Part shown: piece after piece, positions 12,401-22,588 of the stretch
Layout: each line of letters begins with the position of its first letter
Numbering within the stretch: the stretch's first letter is position 1
DNA from: Apus apus
Taxonomy: Eukaryota; Chordata; Aves; Apodiformes; Apodidae
NCBI RefSeq assembly: GCF_020740795.1
Contig: NC_067282.1
Span: forward strand, 126,599,132-126,663,131
Length of the DNA: 64,000 bases
Reading direction: 5' to 3'
The notes under the pieces: model-generated
Seen by the model: only the letters and a program-made list of their open reading frames with translations
Told to the model about the DNA's origin: nothing
The model's database searches: none
Position numbers and translations under genes: made by a program

Positions 12401-13180
12401 AGTAATTCAGAGTTATAGCCTTTACATTCTAAAACTCTGCTTGTATCAAAGCAAGAAACCAGTCTGAGGTGACTAGTGAAGCAGGACACTTCTTCTCAAT
12501 CTCAGGCAGTTATTACTTTGTTATACCCTGAGCATCTTGTTAGTTGTATCTCATCTCTGCTAGAAAAGGGGAGGGGTGCGGGAAGATACTTCTGTTCAGG
12601 AGCAAGCTCACATTTTTCAAGCCTGCCATTTTGATCTCTGTTTGAAAGAGGAACTCAGGTATTTTACTAAATAAGAAATTTCCACCTTTACTTAGAGCTA
12701 GGCTGCCCTCTGGTAGGAAGGAAGGCATGACACCATCACAAAAAGATTGCTAGGTTGCAACCACAGACCTCTTTTGAGAGATACTTTTTGTCAACACTCG
12801 AACCGCTTAATTGCTGTCACTTGCTGAGCAAGTGTGACTTGATCTGTCCCATCTTATTCCCAAACCAGAATAAAGTTAAAAGTAAACACTCCAGATCAGC
12901 AGCGAGGACAGAGGCATGTGGCGGAGTTACTGCAAGCACGACATTGGAGTTCCTTCAGCTGGGGCTGGCTGTGTAAGCCCTTCCCTTCCATGTGCTTACA
13001 AGCAGGAGAAGGCAGTAGATTGTCCTGTCCAATTTCCAGAGAACTTCTGATTTCAAAATGTACAGTTACTTATGGAAAGGTGTTGCAGAGGAAGACACTG
13101 GCAAAAAGCATGTAAATACTGCTGTTGTAGTGTTAGCCAAGAGCATGCTGTTTTAAAGCAGAGGCATAACAGGATGTGTT
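9477..13180. other. Intergenic DNA, no gene recognised
   Basis: 3.7 kb of AT-rich sequence. I see no repeat family, CpG island or conserved-looking open frame. The 117-codon frame at 11128-11481 has low-complexity charged composition at one end and no domain I know. Confidence 0.5.
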
Positions 13181-13184
13181 GTTT

Positions 13185-13725
13185 TGGTTTGGCAGGATTT
13201 TTGGTAGTGGGGGAAGGGCCCCAGGAGTGGCTCCAGTAAGAAGCTGAGAAGCTCCCCCTGCTCCAAAACCAGCGAAGGAGCCATTAGAGAGATAATAGAT
13301 GCACCTCTTCCATTAACATACGAAAGAACTGAGGTAAGAGCTGAGCAGAGGAACACTTAGGAGGCAGAGAAAAAAGAAGAGCTGAGCTGGAGAGGAAAAA
13401 GGCAATCCTGGGGTGAAGATCCCGGTGGTTGGTGAGGAAGAAGAGGAAGAAGGTGCCCAAGCAGAAGTTTCCCTGCAGCCCATGGCGAGATGGCAGCTGT
13501 GCCCCTGCACTCATGGGGGAACGTGGTGGAACATTTCCTGAAGGTGCCAGGAGGGGTGAACTTGGATTTGCTGCCGGTGGACTCTGATTACTCAGCTGTG
13601 GAAGACCCCAGGGCCAGGGGAGGTGGCTGTTCCTGAAGCAGCCCCTGACTCTGTGGGAAGCCCAGGCTGGAGCAGCTCCGGACCTCGTGGGAAAGACTCA
13701 TGAGGGAGAGGTTCACGGAGTATTC
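13185..13725 (+). repeat. Probable old avian interspersed repeat, family uncertain
   Basis: The opening GGCAGGATTTTTGGTAGTGG, the later TGCAGCCCATGG and the CCCAGGCTGGAGCAG units recall a dispersed avian repeat built from copies of a CAGCCC(G/A)TGG...GCTGGAGCAG motif. I remember the pattern but not its family name; it may belong to an LTR-type element. The copy is diverged. It is GC-richer than its flanks, which supports an inserted origin. A repeat-library search would decide. Confidence 0.4.
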
Positions 13726-14499
13726 CTAGTATTTTTTCACCATCTCCTGACAGAAGGCAACTTCTTCCTCAGAAGGTGAAGTTCTTCCTCAAAGTAAGTC
13801 TCAGTGCTGTCTCCTGATAATGGGGATGAGGACTGGGGCAAGACCAGGCCCCGCAGTCCTTCAGTAGGGAGGTTCAGCTGGGTTGAGCTGAATACAGGGT
13901 GATTGCAGGCTGGTTTTCCTGTTTGGAGGCTGTATCCATCCAAAGGGAAAGACAGTTCAGTGAGTTCTGTTCTTGGACAGGTGCACTTCTGTTTGTATTT
14001 TACTCAGCTAATTCCTGCAGAAGAGAAGCTGACAGTGATACCAGTGCTCAGCTCTGAGCACTGAATGTGTTTTTGCATTATGGAGAGGATGCTGGTCTTG
14101 TGCTCAAGAAGTTCTCTGCTACACATCCAACCTGACTGCAGGAGAATTTCTGTTCTGTTCAGTCATCAACTCTCTGCTCTGCCCATGTACCTCAAGTTCA
14201 ATAATTGATGCCCCAGTTATGTCCCGCCCCACAAACAGAGGAGGAAGGTAACTCTGATTCATTAATCCCCTTGGTTAAATTATGGTGAAGGGTCCATATT
14301 TAAACTTTTTATTTAATTACAACTATAGAAGGAATAATTAATAAAGGCTGATATTATAAATATGCTCAGGCTGCATGATCATAAAGGCTGATATTTGGAC
14401 CATAAAAGTCATGATACATGTAGGTTCAAGCTGCATAACCTGGGAAAAAATCATGGTAGGCCTTACTTTACTTCATGATTTTAGGAAGGCAAAAAAAAG

Positions 14500-14531
14500 T
14501 GAGAGAGAGAGAGAGAAAGAGAAGAAGAAAA
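14500..14531. repeat. (GA)n-rich purine run
   Basis: GTGAGAGAGAGAGAGAGAAA then GAGAAGAAGAAAAG, read directly. Confidence 0.85.
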
Positions 14532-16063
14532 GTTAGAGAGATCACTAGTCTTGGGTCCAGCACTGGGCCAGCCAGTGGGGGAGTTTGGTGTGGAGAGAAA
14601 GAACCCACCCAAGCTTTGTTGTGTGCCCCTATTTATTTGCCCCAGCACTTGTGGGACCTTCTCTCATCACTGTTGGTTCTTTTGCTGTGTAAATTAGCAC
14701 ACATGCTTCTGGGTCAGTGGTTGCAATCTCCCCCTGCCATCTTACCCTGTTCTCCAGTTACTGCATGTTTGCTGACTTCATGCCTTCTGATACAAGGCTT
14801 CCCTTGTCACGTCTCAAGGTTCCTCTTTGGGAGATTGATAGTTATTAAGGTCAGGGTGTAGGCTTCTGGTGTTCCTCAACAGTCTTCCCTTTGCTTCAAT
14901 TCCCCCCTTAAGGAGAGGTTTTGTTTCAAGGAAAAGTTCCTGTGAATGCTTGACACGTCCATCAGTAGAGCCCAAGGAGTCTCCTCCCCTCTTTGTTCTT
15001 GCTGAGTTCTGTCTCTTATTGCCACATGCACCCTCACCAGCAAACAGCTCTCTGTCTTGGGGGACCACAAGTTGGTAGGAGTGTCAGGACCCCTACCTGG
15101 GTGGACCTGTCTCTTCATTTGGTCTCCTACACTCCCCACGGTCCAAAATAATGCCTTTGGTTTTGTTTCTCACACAATGTTACTTCTGCATGACAGTTTC
15201 ATCATCTTGCTATTCTAGCCTTTGGTTCATGACAAACATGTTCAAAACATAATACTCCTACCCTGCAACCCTGCTTCCACTGTTCCTACCGTGACCTCTG
15301 CATGTGCCACTAGCATCTGCTTGAAAGTACAAAGTACTTGATTTCCATGTCTCTCACTTGTCTGTCACTTCACTCCTGAGCAGTGGCATTCTTGCACAGC
15401 CCAGCTGCTCAAATGTAGAATACCGAAGCAATGACCTCCAACAACAAACTCTGCCAGTTTAAGCTGACATCCTCCAAACACCTGCTTTGCTGAGTGATTA
15501 CAAGGATAGCTCACCCCTTCTCAGCTTCATGCCATGCTTATCTGCCTTCCCACACCTGATCATATTTAATCTTGCAGATGTTCTGTGGGCTAGGCCTGGG
15601 GATATTATAGGCAAGTGTCCTTTCCCCTTTGTGAAAATAGTGATGTGAAACCTCTTACTGCTATAGGTGGAAATATCTGTGACTTGCACAGTCGAACAAC
15701 CTCTCTTCATAGCTTATGTCTGGCAACAACTCATTCCCATAAATAGAGACATGTAAATACCAGCAGGGAAAGAACAGAAGGAGAAGCCAAGGCTTAGAAT
15801 TTTCAACAAGCTGGCTACAGTCACTCAGGCACTGGTGTGATGACTTCATAGCTTTTTTACAAGTTTACAGTAGTGAATGTAACAAGATGAAGTTAAGGAA
15901 GGGATCTAGCCACAATACCAGGCAAACACTTACAGCTGGAGAGAAATAAAGTAGTCTTACTGAGGGCTGTGTTGAAATCCTCATCAAGTGAGGCTTTGGG
16001 CTAGGTTGGGCAAAACACTTGGAAATCTGCTGTGGGAGCAGTAGGTAGGACTGCTTAATGGGA

Positions 16064-16080
16064 TTTTTTTTTTTTTTTTT
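16064..16080. repeat. (T)17 homopolymer
   Basis: Seventeen consecutive T residues read directly. No retroposed sequence with an adjacent poly-A tail could be recognised beside it. Confidence 0.9.
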
Positions 16081-16384
16081 AATGTTCTTCCCCCATGTTT
16101 TTTGATGTAACTGTCCTCTAGTGGAACTCCCACTGGAATACTTAGCAGGAGGAAAATTAGTCTTTGGCACTAGTGTCTTCAAAACATAGTGGGAGGTGGC
16201 CATCAAAGCATTTCAGCTGACAAGGACAGCAAGGGATCATCCACCTGGAATTGTCATCATCTCACCATTCCAAGGGGAAGAATATTTCATTATTTGCTGG
16301 AGACACAATCCTTAGTTAGCTGGCTTTTCGATGTCAGTTGTGTAGATGCATCCCCTCAGGCAATTAGCAACTTTTTCCAGGCAG

Positions 16385-16653
16385 CTATCAACAAGACAAA
16401 AGGGCATGGCCTGAAGCTGCTCCAGAGGAGGTTTAGGTTGGATATTAGGAAGTACTTCCTCACAGAGAGGGTGATTAGACATTGGAATGGACTTCCCAGG
16501 GAAGTGGTGGAGGCACCATCCCTGGATGTGTTCAAGGAAAGGCTGGATGTGACACTTAGTGCCATGGTCTAGCCAATGTGGTGATGTTAAGTCATAGGCT
16601 GGACTTGATGATCTTAAAGGTCTTTTCCAGCCTTGGTGATTCTGTGATTCTGA
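16385..16653 (+). mobile_element. CR1 LINE 3' fragment
   Basis: GGTTTAGGTTGGATATTAGG followed by AGTACTTCCTCACAGAGAGG, TGGAATGGACTTCCCAGGGA, GGACTTGATGATCTTAAAGG and a tail GTGATTCTGTGATTCTG. A 5'-truncated copy about 0.3 kb before the larger element at 16930. Confidence 0.93.
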
Positions 16654-17769
16654 GGAAGAAGTGAGGTGAGAGGGAGATAGGATGTCTTGAGAACCCCAAG
16701 TAGAGTGTTGACAGCTGTGTAACATGCACTAGTAGAAAGTGTGCCACAAAATGGGCCTCTTCTGCAGCCTCATCACCACAACATTGCCTTCTGTCTCTTC
16801 TTCCTCCAGGGCCTCATTCCTTGCTTCTCATGATCTGAGCAACTGGAGCGGGAGCATAAAGGGGCCAAGCAAACAGGGAGTGCTCAGGGCAGTTAGCACA
16901 GGAGGGTATGCAGGCGGGGCTCTGAGAACTGCCAGTTTGGTCCAGGAGTAATGGTGTCTCCCCAGCAGAGGAAGACTGTGCTCCCAGCACCCACCAAAAT
17001 GGGTGTGGGTACTCCGAGGATGCCCCCAAAGAAGGAGGGGGCTATCCAGGTCACAGACTGTTGGGAATGCCACAGCCTTTCGCTGGTCATGGGGGGCAGC
17101 TCTGACCATGGCTCTGTCTGGTGTGAGCAGGTTGATGACCTGCTGTGCCGGGTGGCACAGCTGCAGGATGAAGTGATGGAGCTCAAGGAGGAGGTGAGCA
17201 GATTAAGGAATATTAGGGAGAGCAAGACAAATTATATTAGTGTTTTCAAAGCCTGCTCTCCACAAAAATGGCTCAGGAGGCAAACCACATTTGTGGAGCA
17301 CAGGATTCCTTATTGTCTCAGCAAGCTTCCCAGCCTTCCTGAGCTAATTTACAGGAGCAGGGACAATGGGAAGAGGTGCCTGCCCAACATCACAAATGGG
17401 GCAGGCATGCTTCCTTAAGAATTTCACTGCCTTCAGTGCCCTTGCAGAATGGATACAGGGCCCTGCAGGAGGAAATGGCTGATAGTGGTGAGGATCATGT
17501 AGGCCAGAAGTACCACTGAGGCCAACTTGCCCTAGACCAACCATCATAATTCAGTCCAGAATGAAAGGTCTTCAGGTGGGTAGTGATGAAGAACATCAAG
17601 AACATCAAAAGCAATAAAGAGAGATTTCAGGGCTCTGGGGAAACTGGTTAAAGGACCAGGAGTGCAAGTTGTGTTCTCCTCCATCCCTCTAATGGCAGCA
17701 ATGGATGAAGGAATTAACAGGAAGAGCCATCAGGTTAGTTCATGGCTCTGGGACTGGTGTCATTGGCAA

Positions 17770-17808
17770 GCAGGGCAGGCAGGCAGGAAGGCAGGCAGGC
17801 AGGGCAGT
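17770..17808. repeat. (AGGC)n microsatellite inside CR1
   Basis: About nine AGGC-type units (CAGGGCAGGCAGGCAGGAAG and onward), lying where the CR1 ORF1 esterase frame breaks off. Confidence 0.9.
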
Positions 17809-18292
17809 CCCAGCGCCAGGCTCCGCAGCAGGGGGGTGTCCCAAGCAGGAAGCATCCAACAGACCTCGGTCCCACCTGCTGAATTTACTGCTTTTCTATA
17901 CCCTTGTGACCCACCTGCCCAGCCAGTGTCACTGTCCAGAGCCAATTGGCATCCATGAGCCCCAAGTTACGGCTGTAACTAGCAGGACAATGTATGACTT
18001 GTTGCACATCCTTCCTGCCTTGTACCACATCTGTTGTTTGGCTTTCATTTGTCCTTGAGCAGCAGGCCTGGTTTTGGTCCCTTAGCTGGGAATAATCAGC
18101 AGAAGGCCTTGGCTGGCTTAAAAGGCACTTTGTTTAGACTTATGTGGGGAAAAAGAACCATTTCCCATCAAAGGGACAGAAGGATGATCTGGGAAATTGC
18201 AGGTCTGTTAGTCTGACTTCAGTACCAGGGAAGCTGATGCCAGCTTCATCTGTCTTCAGGGAGGAGAGCTGAAGGGAATGTCATAAAGCCAG

Positions 18293-18340
18293 ACAGAATC
18301 ATAGAATCATCAAAGCTGAAAAAGACCTTCAAGATTATCA
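18293..18340 (-). mobile_element. CR1 tail nested in another CR1
   Basis: AGAATCATAGAATCATCAAA followed by AAAAAGACCTTCAAGATTAT is an antisense CR1 3' tail of about 48 bases, set within the plus-strand CR1 reverse-transcriptase region and separating the segment ending at 18290 from the one resuming ATCATCCTGAGTAGCATGCA. Confidence 0.8.
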
Positions 18341-19813
18341 GGGATCATCCTGAGTAGCATGCAGAACTGAGGTGATCAGGCTCAGCCAGCATGGGTTCAT
18401 GGTTTAACTAACCTCATCTCTTCTATGAGAGGGTCGCCTGCTTATTGGATGAGGGAAGGGCTGTGGATGTTGTCTACCTTGACTTTAGCAAGGCCTTTGA
18501 CAAGGTTTCCCGCAGAATTCTCCTAGAGAAGCTGGCTGCTTGTGGCTTGGATGTGCCCATGTTTTGCTGGATAAGAAACTGGTTGGATGGCTGTGTCCAG
18601 AGTTGTGTTGAACGAAGTTAAATCCAGTTGGTGGCCGGTCAGGAGTGGTGTTCCCCAGGGCTCAGTGCTGGGGCTGCTGCTGTTTTACATCTTTATTGAT
18701 GACTTGGCTGAGGGGACGGAGTGCACCCTCAGTGAGTTTGTAGATAACACTAAGCAGAATGTCGATCTGCTTGAGGGCAGGGAGGCTCTGCAGAGGGACC
18801 TGGACAGGCTGGATCAATGGGCCAAAGCCAATGGCAGAGTTTCAATAAGGCCAAACATCGGGTCCTGCACTTCAGCCACAACAACCCCAGCAGCGCCACT
18901 GGCTTGGGGAGGAGTGGCTGGAGAGCTGCCCAGCAGAGAGGGTCCTGGGGTGCTGATTGACATCTGGATGAACATGAGCCAGCAGTGTGCCCAGTGGCCA
19001 AGAAGGCCAACAGCATCCTGGCCTATGTCAGGAATAGTGTGACCAGCAGGACGAGAGAGGTGCTCCTGCCCCTACACTCGTCCTTGGTGAGGCTGCACCT
19101 TGAGCACTGTGTGCAGTTTTGGGCACCACAGCATAGGAAGGACATGGAGGTGCTGGAGAGGTTGCAGAGAAGGGCAACTGGGCTGATTAGGGGTCTGGAG
19201 ATCAGGTCTTCTGAGGAGAGGCTGAGGGAGCTGGGGCTGTTCAGCCTGGAGACGAGGGGGCTGAGGGGAGACCTCATTGCTCTCTCTGAGTTTGCAGTGA
19301 GGCAGGTGTTGGCCTCTTCTCTCTAGAGACTAGCGATAGATAGGACAAGAGGAAATGGGGTCAAGTAGTGCCAGGGGAGGTTCAGATTGGATATTAGGAA
19401 CAATTTCTTCTCAGGTAGAGTGGCACAGCATTGGAACAGGCTGCCCAGGGAGATGGTGGAAGCACTGTTCCAAGAGGTGTTCAAAAAACAGGTAGACATG
19501 GTGTTTCAGGAGATGGCTTAGTGGTTAGGTGTTGTAGGGCAGACAGCTGGACTTGATGATCTTGAAGGTCTTTTCCAACCTTGATGATTCTATGATTCTA
19601 TCTGGCTTTATGGCTTTTCCCTCAGCTCTCCTCCCTGAAAACAGATGCACTGTGTGGCTTTGATTGGTCTTCACAACAGCCTATGATTTCCTGATCATCA
19701 GAGAATTATTATTTCAATCCAGGCTGGAGGACATGAACCCCTTACTAGAGGACATTTGCAGAGGAGTCAAGACCTTCTGCCCTCACAGGCAGGATTGGCA
19801 AATTAATCTTAAG

Positions 19814-19930
19814 TGTTCAAGGCCATGTTGGAGCAACCTGGTCTAGTGGTGTCCCTGCCAATGCAGGGTCATTGAAACTAGATGATCTTTAAGGTCCCTT
19901 CTCACCCAAACCATTCTAAGGCTCTATGAA
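19814..19930 (+). mobile_element. CR1 LINE 3' fragment
   Basis: GTGTTCAAGGCCATGTTGGA, GCAACCTGGTCTAGTGGTGT, CTAGATGATCTTTAAGGTCC, then a decayed octamer tail ATTCTAAGGCTCTATG. Short, 5'-truncated copy about 200 bp beyond the larger CR1. Confidence 0.88.
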
Positions 19931-20562
19931 AATATGCTTAAGTGGCTACCAGCACCCAACAGTTAGTTCTTAGCCTTAAAGCTTTCTGAAGTCCTTTCGT
20001 CCTGTGTAGAAACAAGGAAACCCTGAGACAATCAGAAATTATGGAACTTCAGCTTCTATGACCAATACAAATCTTCTGGTCTGAAATTCACATGGCAGCC
20101 TGGTAAAACATTTTTCACATTTGGCCTCATGCTGAGTGGTCATTTGTGCTAGACAGGCAGAAATGCAGATAAGGGAGTCCAATATTCCTCCCCAGAAAAA
20201 TTGAAGTGATCAACACAAAATGCTTGAAACACCTGACGGCAAATAGCTTCTAACAAGCACACAACAGAATTGCAATTCTGAAAACAACACACATCTAAAC
20301 ATGGTTTTGTGTTTATAGAGGAAGGCAGAAACACAGATTTTTGAGCGAGACTCATTTTGCATTTACAAAATACAGAAAATAGTCTGCTGATTGTGTTTTA
20401 GACTAAGTTAGTACACTTCTGACTCAAAGTCAGGATTTTACTGGTGAACAGCAAGACAAATTTTGAAGCACATTAAACAAGCAAAAATCAGCTGTTCACA
20501 CTGAGCGGGTTGCTTAGAGTGAAGGCAGTAAAGGCAACACTTAGATGTGTTCCCAGAGAAGC

Positions 20563-20568
20563 TTTATT
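20563..20568 (-). terminator. FOXM1: FOXM1 polyadenylation signal (AATAAA)
   Basis: Minus-strand AATAAA (plus TTTATT), the only canonical hexamer found between here and the FOXM1 stop at 21572, giving a 3' UTR of about 1 kb. The UTR contains an AU-rich patch near 21066-21100. Confidence 0.6.
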
Positions 20569-21571
20569 GAGTATGTAGATACATGAGCCATTGTTTGTCT
20601 GTAAGGAGAAGGATCAGGTCTTTTCCATGGCAATTTCCTCTTTTGACATGAGAATTTGGATGAGTTGTCCTATTACACCAAGAGAAACATACCTTGTGTT
20701 TCCAGAGCCACTTTTCAGTGGAAAAGCCAGCATTCGCTTTGTAAGTGTTTATGTTCTCAACTCATGACTGTAACGAGGGCAGTTTTAACCGTTCAATATA
20801 ACTCCATTTTACTGCAACTGTGACTCTATCCAGTCCTCTAGGTTCTATTATTCTATAATAATAGAAATCTGGAACCAGAAGAGCTAGTCAGATTGATCCA
20901 AGTTATTCTACATTTCAGTCTGGAAAAAGAAAGCTGAACCAATATTTTGTGCTGCAAGTATTTTGAGCTCTCATCTAAGGTAGAAGAATACAGGAGATGT
21001 GGAACATATGGACAAAACTCTAAGTCAAACCTTTATCAGCCCCAATATTCCCATAACCCTACAAGAATAAAATTATTATTATTAATTATAATTAAGGGCT
21101 AATTTAAGGAATGTACAGTATTTACAGCCATTAAAACTACACAGCAGATACTAAGTAATAGGAGAACAAAGTAAAGGGAAGTAAGGACAGAGCTAGGAGG
21201 AGTTTCCCAGGCTTTCTTATTGTATGTAACTGAGGAATGCATCCATTTACTCTGATCTGACACCCTGAATAGCAAAAGCTATTCAGGGCCTACCTAGATG
21301 TTCTCTTGATAACTTCTGTCCAGGGACTCTTGTCTCTAGCACAAGGTTAGAGAGGTTCTATCTATATTCCACATAGTCTGTTTCAGCTTTTAAAGGGAGC
21401 TCATAGCAGCCAATGGGCGTGTCTCCCAGCTTAGCAGGAGTCAATAATGCCCTCTGCTCCCATGGATGTGGGAATCAGCAAACAGTCTTTTTAGACTATG
21501 TGAACAGATCTCAGAAGAGTAGAGTGCTTTCTGTAAGATCAGAACAAGCCGAATTCAGCTCTCAGGCCAGC

Positions 21572-22588
21572 TTACTTCAGTTCAGGTATGAGCTGAGACC
21601 AGCTAATGTCTGTTCCTAAATTTTCATCTTCAAGACCAGGAAAGCTGATATCTAGAAGGATTTTGCTCAGACTGTCATTCATGGTGTCCAGGATCAGGCC
21701 CTCCATGAGTGACCGGTTTTCAGTAAAGCCAGAGGCTGGTAGTTCAACAGATGATTGCTTACAAGACTCGTAAGTAAAAGCTGAAGAGCTCATGAAGGGG
21801 GCACTGGATTCTGTATTGAGCAGCTCCTGAGGGGACTCAAAGAGGGGATTTTTAAGGGGTGTGCTGTTGAAATCCAGCAAGTCCTGGTTCTCCTGGGGGG
21901 GTGTGAATGGCAACTGAAGGGTTCTCACTGGACTGAAGTCCAGCTCGTGACTTCCCTTGGCCAAGGATGCAGACTTCCAGGGGTCGAGGGTCCCTAAAGG
22001 GGGGGTAGTAGTTGCTGACACTTTGCTGGGAGTGGAAGAAACTGGCAATTTGCTGAACATCTCCTTGACTGGTGTTTTAAAGGGTCCTTCTTCCCCCTGC
22101 AAGCAGCTGAGCTGTGATACATTCTCAGGAGGCTGGCTTTCCTGCAGGAAAGGGTCAAAGCCATGGTTTTCTGGCAAAACAAGGACAGGCTCTTCTAGGC
22201 AAGGCAGTGCTAGGCGTTGTTTCCTTCTGGATCTGCCCATTTCCCGTCTTTCCCGCCTCTTTATAACTAACGTGTCAGAAATGCCCTTAGATGGTGACTT
22301 CAGCATTGTGAATTGTTTCTTCTCCTTTGTCGATGAGACTGGAAGGAAAAAGTCTGGCTCTTCCTTTACCATTAGGGTTGAGGTGCATGGGGACAGCCAG
22401 TCATCCAGTTGAGAGTCTTCTTCCTCCTTTATACAGATGCTCTTTGGGAAAGAGGCTGATTCCTCACCAGGCTGGGAGCTGCTCTCCTTTAGGGAATGGG
22501 TTGGGGAAAATAAACCTTCATCACATTGACTCTCCTCCTTAACAGCAGCCACAGATAAAGAGGATGACTCTTCTGCAGAGAGTGACAT
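21572..22588 (-). CDS. FOXM1: FOXM1 exon 8 (last; transactivation domain)
   Basis: 338 codons plus stop from TTTGTAG|ATG. Holds repeated IKEEE/VKEEP acidic motifs (possible sumoylation sites), RRERREMGRSRRKQR, the Cdk/Plk-type cluster FKTPVKE and SSTPSK, LDFSPVRT, and the conserved C-terminal activator helix region around DTMNDSLSKILLDISFPGL. Ends WSQLIPELK. Confidence 0.97.
   Translation of the reverse strand: MSLSAEESSSLSVAAVKEESQCDEGLFSPTHSLKESSSQPGEESASFPKSICIKEEEDSQLDDWLSPCTSTLMVKEEPDFFLPVSSTKEKKQFTMLKSPSKGISDTLVIKRRERREMGRSRRKQRLALPCLEEPVLVLPENHGFDPFLQESQPPENVSQLSCLQGEEGPFKTPVKEMFSKLPVSSTPSKVSATTTPPLGTLDPWKSASLAKGSHELDFSPVRTLQLPFTPPQENQDLLDFNSTPLKNPLFESPQELLNTESSAPFMSSSAFTYESCKQSSVELPASGFTENRSLMEGLILDTMNDSLSKILLDISFPGLEDENLGTDISWSQLIPELK

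Larger units (their letters stand above)
13726..16384. other. Intergenic DNA, part possibly an old repeat
   Basis: Near 14340-14415 the phrase ATAAAGGCTGATATT occurs twice, about 40 bases apart, with AGGCTGCAT between, a local duplication. A (GA)n run sits at 14500-14531. The block 14540-15180 is of different composition and reads like degraded coding or repeat DNA on the minus strand, but I cannot assign it. A 17-base T run is at 16064-16080. Confidence 0.4.
16930..19605 (+). mobile_element. CR1 LINE with remnants of ORF1 and ORF2, internally deleted
   Basis: Parts in order: an ORF1-like open frame at 16951-17418 with a heptad-like segment (VDDLLCRVAQLQDEVMELK, then EEVSRLRNIRES); at 17580-17760 a piece of the ORF1 SGNH-esterase domain (VQVVFSSIPLM, then SSWLWDWCHW); an (AGGC)n expansion at 17770-17808; from about 18150 reverse-transcriptase sequence ([30 protein letters not shown]); then the thumb/3' region and a tail of GATTCTATGATTCTAT. 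The catalytic box that reads FADD in active copies is FVDN here. The endonuclease is absent, so the copy is about 2.7 kb against roughly 4.5 kb for an intact CR1. A minus-strand CR1 tail interrupts it at 18293-18340. Confidence 0.85.

Noticed and set aside
20830-20875. Possible CR1 tail near TCTAGGTTCTATTATTCTAT
   Set aside because: Too short and degenerate to separate from AT-rich background.
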